A DNA stretch of 64,000 bases from Anadara kagoshimensis. Taxonomy: Eukaryota; Mollusca; Bivalvia; Arcoida; Arcidae. The position numbers and the translations under genes were made by a program. The notes under the pieces are model-generated. The model made no database searches and was not told where the DNA came from. It saw only the letters and a program-made list of their open reading frames with translations. Below, in pieces: positions 63,101 to 64,000 of this stretch (within the stretch, counting starts at the first letter, position 1; the number at the start of each line of letters is the position of its first letter). Location: contig CM037870.1 in the NCBI GenBank assembly GCA_021292105.1, positions 23,576,424 to 23,640,423 of the forward strand, in the 5' to 3' direction.

Positions 63101-64000
63101 GATATTCAAACAAGACCTTTTACTTCACATGCGAAGCATTACTTAAAGTACCTATTTCAGTTGTTGTAGTTGTTGTTGTTGTTTGTATTGTGGGTGTTGT
63201 TCTTGGTTTTTCCGTGACCGGTATCATGGTAGTTAGAAGAGTTGTTTCCCTTGGTTCTTGATAATTGAGACAACAAATAACAAAAGACATTATACATGAA
63301 AACACAAACATTAAAACAGACACATAGACAGTCAATGAAAGATACAGGTTTTATTAGATTTTTAGAAATTGAAGTAAGAATAAAGAATGTTTTGTTACAA
63401 ATCACATGTACAGGACTAGGTAAAGGAATATTGATTTAATATATTATCTCTTGTGAGAGGAAAAAAGAGAATATTAGACTTTTTGTCTCTTCAATGCTCC
63501 AATAAATCAAGAGGTTTTTTAAACTGATGCAGGCAATACGTTTTAATAAGGAGAAATTATATTCATCGAAACAATTGAAAGAGTCAGATGCGTGGCTATG
63601 TCGTACCTGGGCAGAGTGATTGCAAAATACGTTCAGAAACTCCCTCTAATTCATCAAAACCTTGAACTTTGAAACTATTTTCTGATGCTGGTGGAGAGGC
63701 CATGCCATCCAGTTCTCTTGTATCAGTCAACCCAATACCAATTGAATATATGAAGATTCCATCCCTTCTTGCGTCCTCTGCATTTGGTATTGTCCGTCGG
63801 GAATTGATATTGGATACACCGTCAGTTATTATAATAGCCAAGTTTTGTACATCCTCTCTGTCACCATTTCGTGGTGTGAACATTTCATTTCTCATTTTGT
63901 CGAGTCCTCCTGCCGTATTTGTGCTTCCATACACATAGGGGATGTTATCAATGGCGTCAAATACCTCCGATTTTGTAGAGTATGTATTTAGTTGAAACCT
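35919..64000 (-). CDS. Multi-vWA/EGF extracellular matrix protein (matrilin/collagen VI-like), 26 visible exons, 5' end outside window
   Basis: Visible coding length is about 6.5 kb (about 2,180 residues). Order from the N-terminal side: vWA1 (partial), linker, 14-aa exon, vWA2, linker, 14-aa exon, vWA3, linker, 12-nt microexon, vWA4, 17-aa exon, vWA5, linker, vWA6, EGF1, vWA7, EGF2, vWA8, EGF3, vWA9, EGF4, vWA10, stop. Almost every exon is phase 1 to phase 1, the classic arrangement for shuffled extracellular modules. The vWA domains show the Rossmann-like pattern D-x-S-x-S, T-N-T and T-D-G; the EGFs have six cysteines. There is no membrane segment near the C-terminus, so the product is probably secreted. 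Known relatives (matrilins, collagen VI chains, bivalve shell or byssus vWA proteins) bind other matrix proteins through vWA metal sites. The family name is an inference from architecture. The last exon, one internal vWA exon and one linker carry small frameshifts. Confidence 0.85.
36871..36984 (-). CDS. EGF4 exon
   Basis: 114 nt: [19 protein letters not shown], then [16 protein letters not shown]. Six cysteines. Confidence 0.92.
37576..37806 (-). CDS. vWA9 exon b
   Basis: 231 nt: [20 protein letters not shown] to [11 protein letters not shown] intact, so vWA9 should bind metal. The intron sits at nearly the same place as in vWA6. Confidence 0.9.
38501..38833 (-). CDS. vWA9 exon a
   Basis: 333 nt: [19 protein letters not shown] to [13 protein letters not shown] and GNTNT intact. 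Confidence 0.9.
38966..39010. repeat. (GA)n microsatellite
   Basis: About 45 bp of GA, in the intron between EGF3 and vWA9. Confidence 0.95.
39260..39373 (-). CDS. EGF3 exon
   Basis: 114 nt: [20 protein letters not shown], then [16 protein letters not shown]. Six cysteines. Confidence 0.92.
40111..40248 (-). CDS. vWA8 exon c
   Basis: 138 nt: [18 protein letters not shown] to [10 protein letters not shown]. Supplies the last strand and helix of vWA8; this domain is spread over three exons, unlike its neighbours. Confidence 0.82.
40950..41137 (-). CDS. vWA8 exon b, divergent
   Basis: 188 nt: [20 protein letters not shown], then [20 protein letters not shown]. The TDG motif is TKS, so this vWA has lost its metal site. 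Confidence 0.85.
41895..42126 (-). CDS. vWA8 exon a, divergent
   Basis: 232 nt, phase 1 to 2: [20 protein letters not shown] to AAVSGIR. The MIDAS DxSxS is DTSRY. The domain is very basic here. Confidence 0.85.
42825..42938 (-). CDS. EGF2 exon
   Basis: 114 nt: [19 protein letters not shown], then [16 protein letters not shown]. Six cysteines. Confidence 0.92.
42939..45301. other. Intron between vWA7 and EGF2
   Basis: Truncated SINE at 43308-43440 (minus) and a TAA microsatellite at 44462-44482. No exon found. Confidence 0.5.
45302..45859 (-). CDS. vWA7 exon, MIDAS partly lost
   Basis: 558 nt: [18 protein letters not shown] to LRPIFDC. The second motif is RANMAG, without the Thr; LTDGSAD keeps the Asp. 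Confidence 0.92.
46098..46153. repeat. (CT)n microsatellite
   Basis: About 56 bp of CT beside the EGF1 exon. Confidence 0.95.
46202..46315 (-). CDS. EGF1 exon
   Basis: 114 nt, phase 1 to 1: [19 protein letters not shown], then [16 protein letters not shown]. Six cysteines in the standard EGF spacing. Confidence 0.92.
46392..46612 (-). repeat. tRNA-headed SINE with internal deletion
   Basis: Tail GACTATTTCACTTATATTGA and body as in 49283-49612, but the middle third (around the TTTATTTTAAGT block) is absent. Confidence 0.75.
47070..47318 (-). CDS. vWA6 exon b
   Basis: 249 nt: [17 protein letters not shown] to VAPLCTG. Provides the third MIDAS Asp, so vWA6 is a complete metal site split by an intron. 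Confidence 0.9.
47618..47885 (-). repeat. tRNA-headed SINE, diverged
   Basis: Tail GTCCCAATCAAGAATATTTT at left; the tRNA head at right is poorly preserved. It lies in the vWA6 intron. Confidence 0.65.
47956..48270 (-). CDS. vWA6 exon a
   Basis: 315 nt: [19 protein letters not shown] to [14 protein letters not shown] and GSTHT of the MIDAS are intact. Confidence 0.9.
48890..48977 (-). CDS. Linker exon, phase inconsistent
   Basis: Eighty-eight nt between TTGTAG and GTAAGA. The first part ([16 protein letters not shown]) matches the linker at 51065 in phase 1. The last part only makes sense in another frame (YPTLKPGE). Length is one base off a multiple of three, so an indel or another splice site is involved. 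Confidence 0.5.
49283..49612 (-). mobile_element. tRNA-headed SINE, nearly full length
   Basis: From GAGTAATGGTCCCAATCAAG to the antisense head GGTTCGAACCCAGAACCTCC and TAACAACTTAGCTACCGC. Two open frames over it are not genes. Confidence 0.82.
49913..50499 (-). CDS. vWA5 exon, MIDAS degenerate, one frameshift
   Basis: 587 nt where 588 is expected. Starts [25 protein letters not shown] reads DSSVT, TNTAK, LTGNEES, as in vWA4. Near 50068 one G is missing after ERAE; past it the frame continues [19 protein letters not shown]. It ends KLHKS at the GTAAGT donor. Confidence 0.87.
50736..50932. mobile_element. MITE-like element, inverted copy
   Basis: Reverse orientation of 12047-12228: TACAGTCAATCATGTATATA and AAGGCCACC at left, GGGCAGGTTCGACTG at right. 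Confidence 0.65.
51065..51115 (-). CDS. 17-residue linker exon
   Basis: Fifty-one nt, phase 1 to 1: [17 protein letters not shown]. Homologous to the start of the linker at 48890 ([13 protein letters not shown]). Confidence 0.7.
52262..52600. repeat. 41-bp tandem array rich in CGCGAAA
   Basis: Units at about 52409, 52450, 52491 and 52532, exactly 41 bp apart, with TAGTCGCGAAATGGTTGTG and GAATAGCGAAAGT; more diverged sequence lies on both sides. In the intron between vWA4 and the next linker. Confidence 0.85.
52689..53252 (-). CDS. vWA4 exon, MIDAS degenerate
   Basis: 564 nt; opens [25 protein letters not shown] retains the Thr, but the third site reads LLTGNEKS, with Gly for Asp, and DSSVN lacks the last Ser. 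Metal binding is doubtful. Confidence 0.9.
53260..53830. other. AT-rich intron
   Basis: I see nothing beyond A-runs. Confidence 0.5.
53833..53844 (-). CDS. Candidate 12-nt microexon (GTQP)
   Basis: GAACACAACCAC lies between a strong acceptor (GGTTTCTTTCAG) and a strong donor (GTAAGTG). It is phase 1 to 1, so it keeps the frame between linker 3 and vWA4, where the other cassettes have a 42-nt spacer exon. RNA evidence would be needed. Confidence 0.5.
54060..54100. repeat. (CA)n microsatellite
   Basis: About 40 bp of CA. Confidence 0.95.
54480..55440. repeat. Degenerate tandem array with splice-like sites
   Basis: About six units of 115-195 bp sharing AAAAGAAAC.TT.GATCAACA, ATGAATATGAATTAA, CATTACGACACA.TTT and GGACATTACAGGATT. 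In minus orientation some units contain a polypyrimidine-AG directly followed by GTATG or GTACG (54617/54618, 54811/54812). Confidence 0.7.
55441..56935. other. AT-rich intron
   Basis: No exon or clear repeat seen; ACAC-rich words are frequent. Confidence 0.5.
56936..57067 (-). CDS. Pro/Thr-rich linker exon 3
   Basis: 132 nt: [20 protein letters not shown], then [20 protein letters not shown]. The acceptor is AATTTAG... read as CTAAATTAG, the donor GTAGTT. Confidence 0.78.
57564..58130 (-). CDS. vWA3 exon
   Basis: 567 nt, start [14 protein letters not shown], end SLCQG. MIDAS intact. Differs from vWA2 by only a few residues. Confidence 0.93.
58261..58585 (+). mobile_element. tRNA-derived SINE with target-site duplication
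   Basis: Head GTGGCCTAGTGGTTAAGGCG with box B GGTTCGATCCC, then a conserved core GTGTCCTTGAGCAAGACACT and a tail ending GGGATAAGCTCCGGCCTG. A 19-bp duplication flanks it (58261-58279 and 58567-58585, one mismatch). It is a different family from 16396. In the intron between vWA3 and the upstream 14-aa exon. Confidence 0.9.
59016..59057 (-). CDS. 14-residue spacer exon, copy 2
   Basis: Forty-two nt: [14 protein letters not shown], one residue different from copy 1, with the same splice borders. Confidence 0.8.
59657..59776 (-). CDS. Pro/Thr/Arg-rich linker exon 2
   Basis: 120 nt: [20 protein letters not shown] and so on, ending TPKLDIG. Alternating PTP and basic residues, as in an extended spacer. 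Confidence 0.8.
   Translation of the reverse strand: MLREGLLLGRQSLLLQNLLQSLHQNQLLNDHDHEHQNLI
60224..60790 (-). CDS. vWA2 exon
   Basis: 567 nt, complete domain. MIDAS is intact: DSSTS, GSTNT, TDGVS. It starts [14 protein letters not shown] and ends SLCPG. Same length as vWA3. Confidence 0.93.
61187..61228 (-). CDS. 14-residue spacer exon, copy 1
   Basis: Forty-two nt: [14 protein letters not shown]. Same exon recurs at 59016-59057. Acceptor CTTATTTCAG, donor GTAAGC. Confidence 0.8.
61229..63151. other. AT-rich intron
   Basis: No exon, SINE or array recognised; the open frames are low-complexity. Confidence 0.5.
63152..63256 (-). CDS. Thr-rich linker exon 1
   Basis: 105 nt, phase 1 to 1: [19 protein letters not shown], then a run of eight Thr and EIG. 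Likely O-glycosylated spacer. Acceptor is the weak ATTATCAAG, donor GTACTT. Confidence 0.7.
63607..64000 (-). CDS. vWA1 exon (partial, runs off the right edge)
   Basis: The C-terminal about 130 residues of a vWA domain. YGSTNTAGG (MIDAS Thr) and IITDGVSN (MIDAS Asp) are present. It ends SLCPG at a GTACGA donor. Nearly identical in protein to vWA2 and vWA3. Confidence 0.9.

Noticed and set aside
1-64000. CRISPR arrays, bacterial operons or integrated virus
   Set aside because: The regular repeats are tandem without unique spacers, the genes have spliceosomal introns, and no viral or retroviral coding sequence was seen.

Overview
This is 64 kb of eukaryotic nuclear DNA, AT-rich, with GT-AG introns, many diverged dispersed repeats and long introns. 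The protein repertoire (one GRASP gene, a large vWA/EGF matrix protein, an Ariadne-like RBR ligase) and the repeat style (arrays rich in TGACC and CGCGAAA words, tRNA-headed SINEs) suggest a mollusc, most likely a bivalve. The species cannot be fixed from sequence alone.

Layout from left to right. 1-3.4 kb: tandem and interspersed repeats, including a 138-bp array that ends in a hairpin. 3.4-13.9 kb, minus strand: an 11-exon gene for Golgi reassembly-stacking protein (GORASP2/GRASP55 type), read from exon 1 at 13.9 kb to the stop at 3.39 kb. 13.9-19.8 kb: intergenic sequence with a degenerate ~60-bp array, a full-length tRNA-derived SINE and a MITE. 19.84-22.55 kb, minus strand: an intronless 903-codon RBR E3 ubiquitin ligase related to Ariadne/HHARI, with a long unrecognised N-terminal half. 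24.4-24.9 kb, plus strand: a small single-pass membrane protein of unknown function; two damaged relatives lie at 28.3 kb and 30.2 kb. 31-35.9 kb: repeats, a palindrome and AT-rich arrays. 35.9 kb to beyond the right edge, minus strand: one very large gene for a secreted or matrix protein. Its visible part has 26 exons: ten von Willebrand A domains, four EGF domains, and Pro/Thr/Arg-rich linkers. The 5' end, with the expected signal peptide, is outside the window.

The three large genes have no obvious shared pathway. The GRASP protein tethers Golgi membranes, the RBR protein transfers ubiquitin, and the vWA/EGF protein probably works in the extracellular matrix as a matrilin or collagen-VI-like adaptor. 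The most interesting region is the vWA/EGF gene. It has a three-exon cassette amplified at its upstream end, a mix of intact and destroyed metal-binding (MIDAS) sites, a 12-nt microexon, and a neighbouring tandem array that carries back-to-back splice-like sites. Several otherwise well-conserved exons carry 1-2 nt frameshifts (GORASP exons 6-7, vWA5, vWA10, one linker), which may be residual assembly indels or real lesions.
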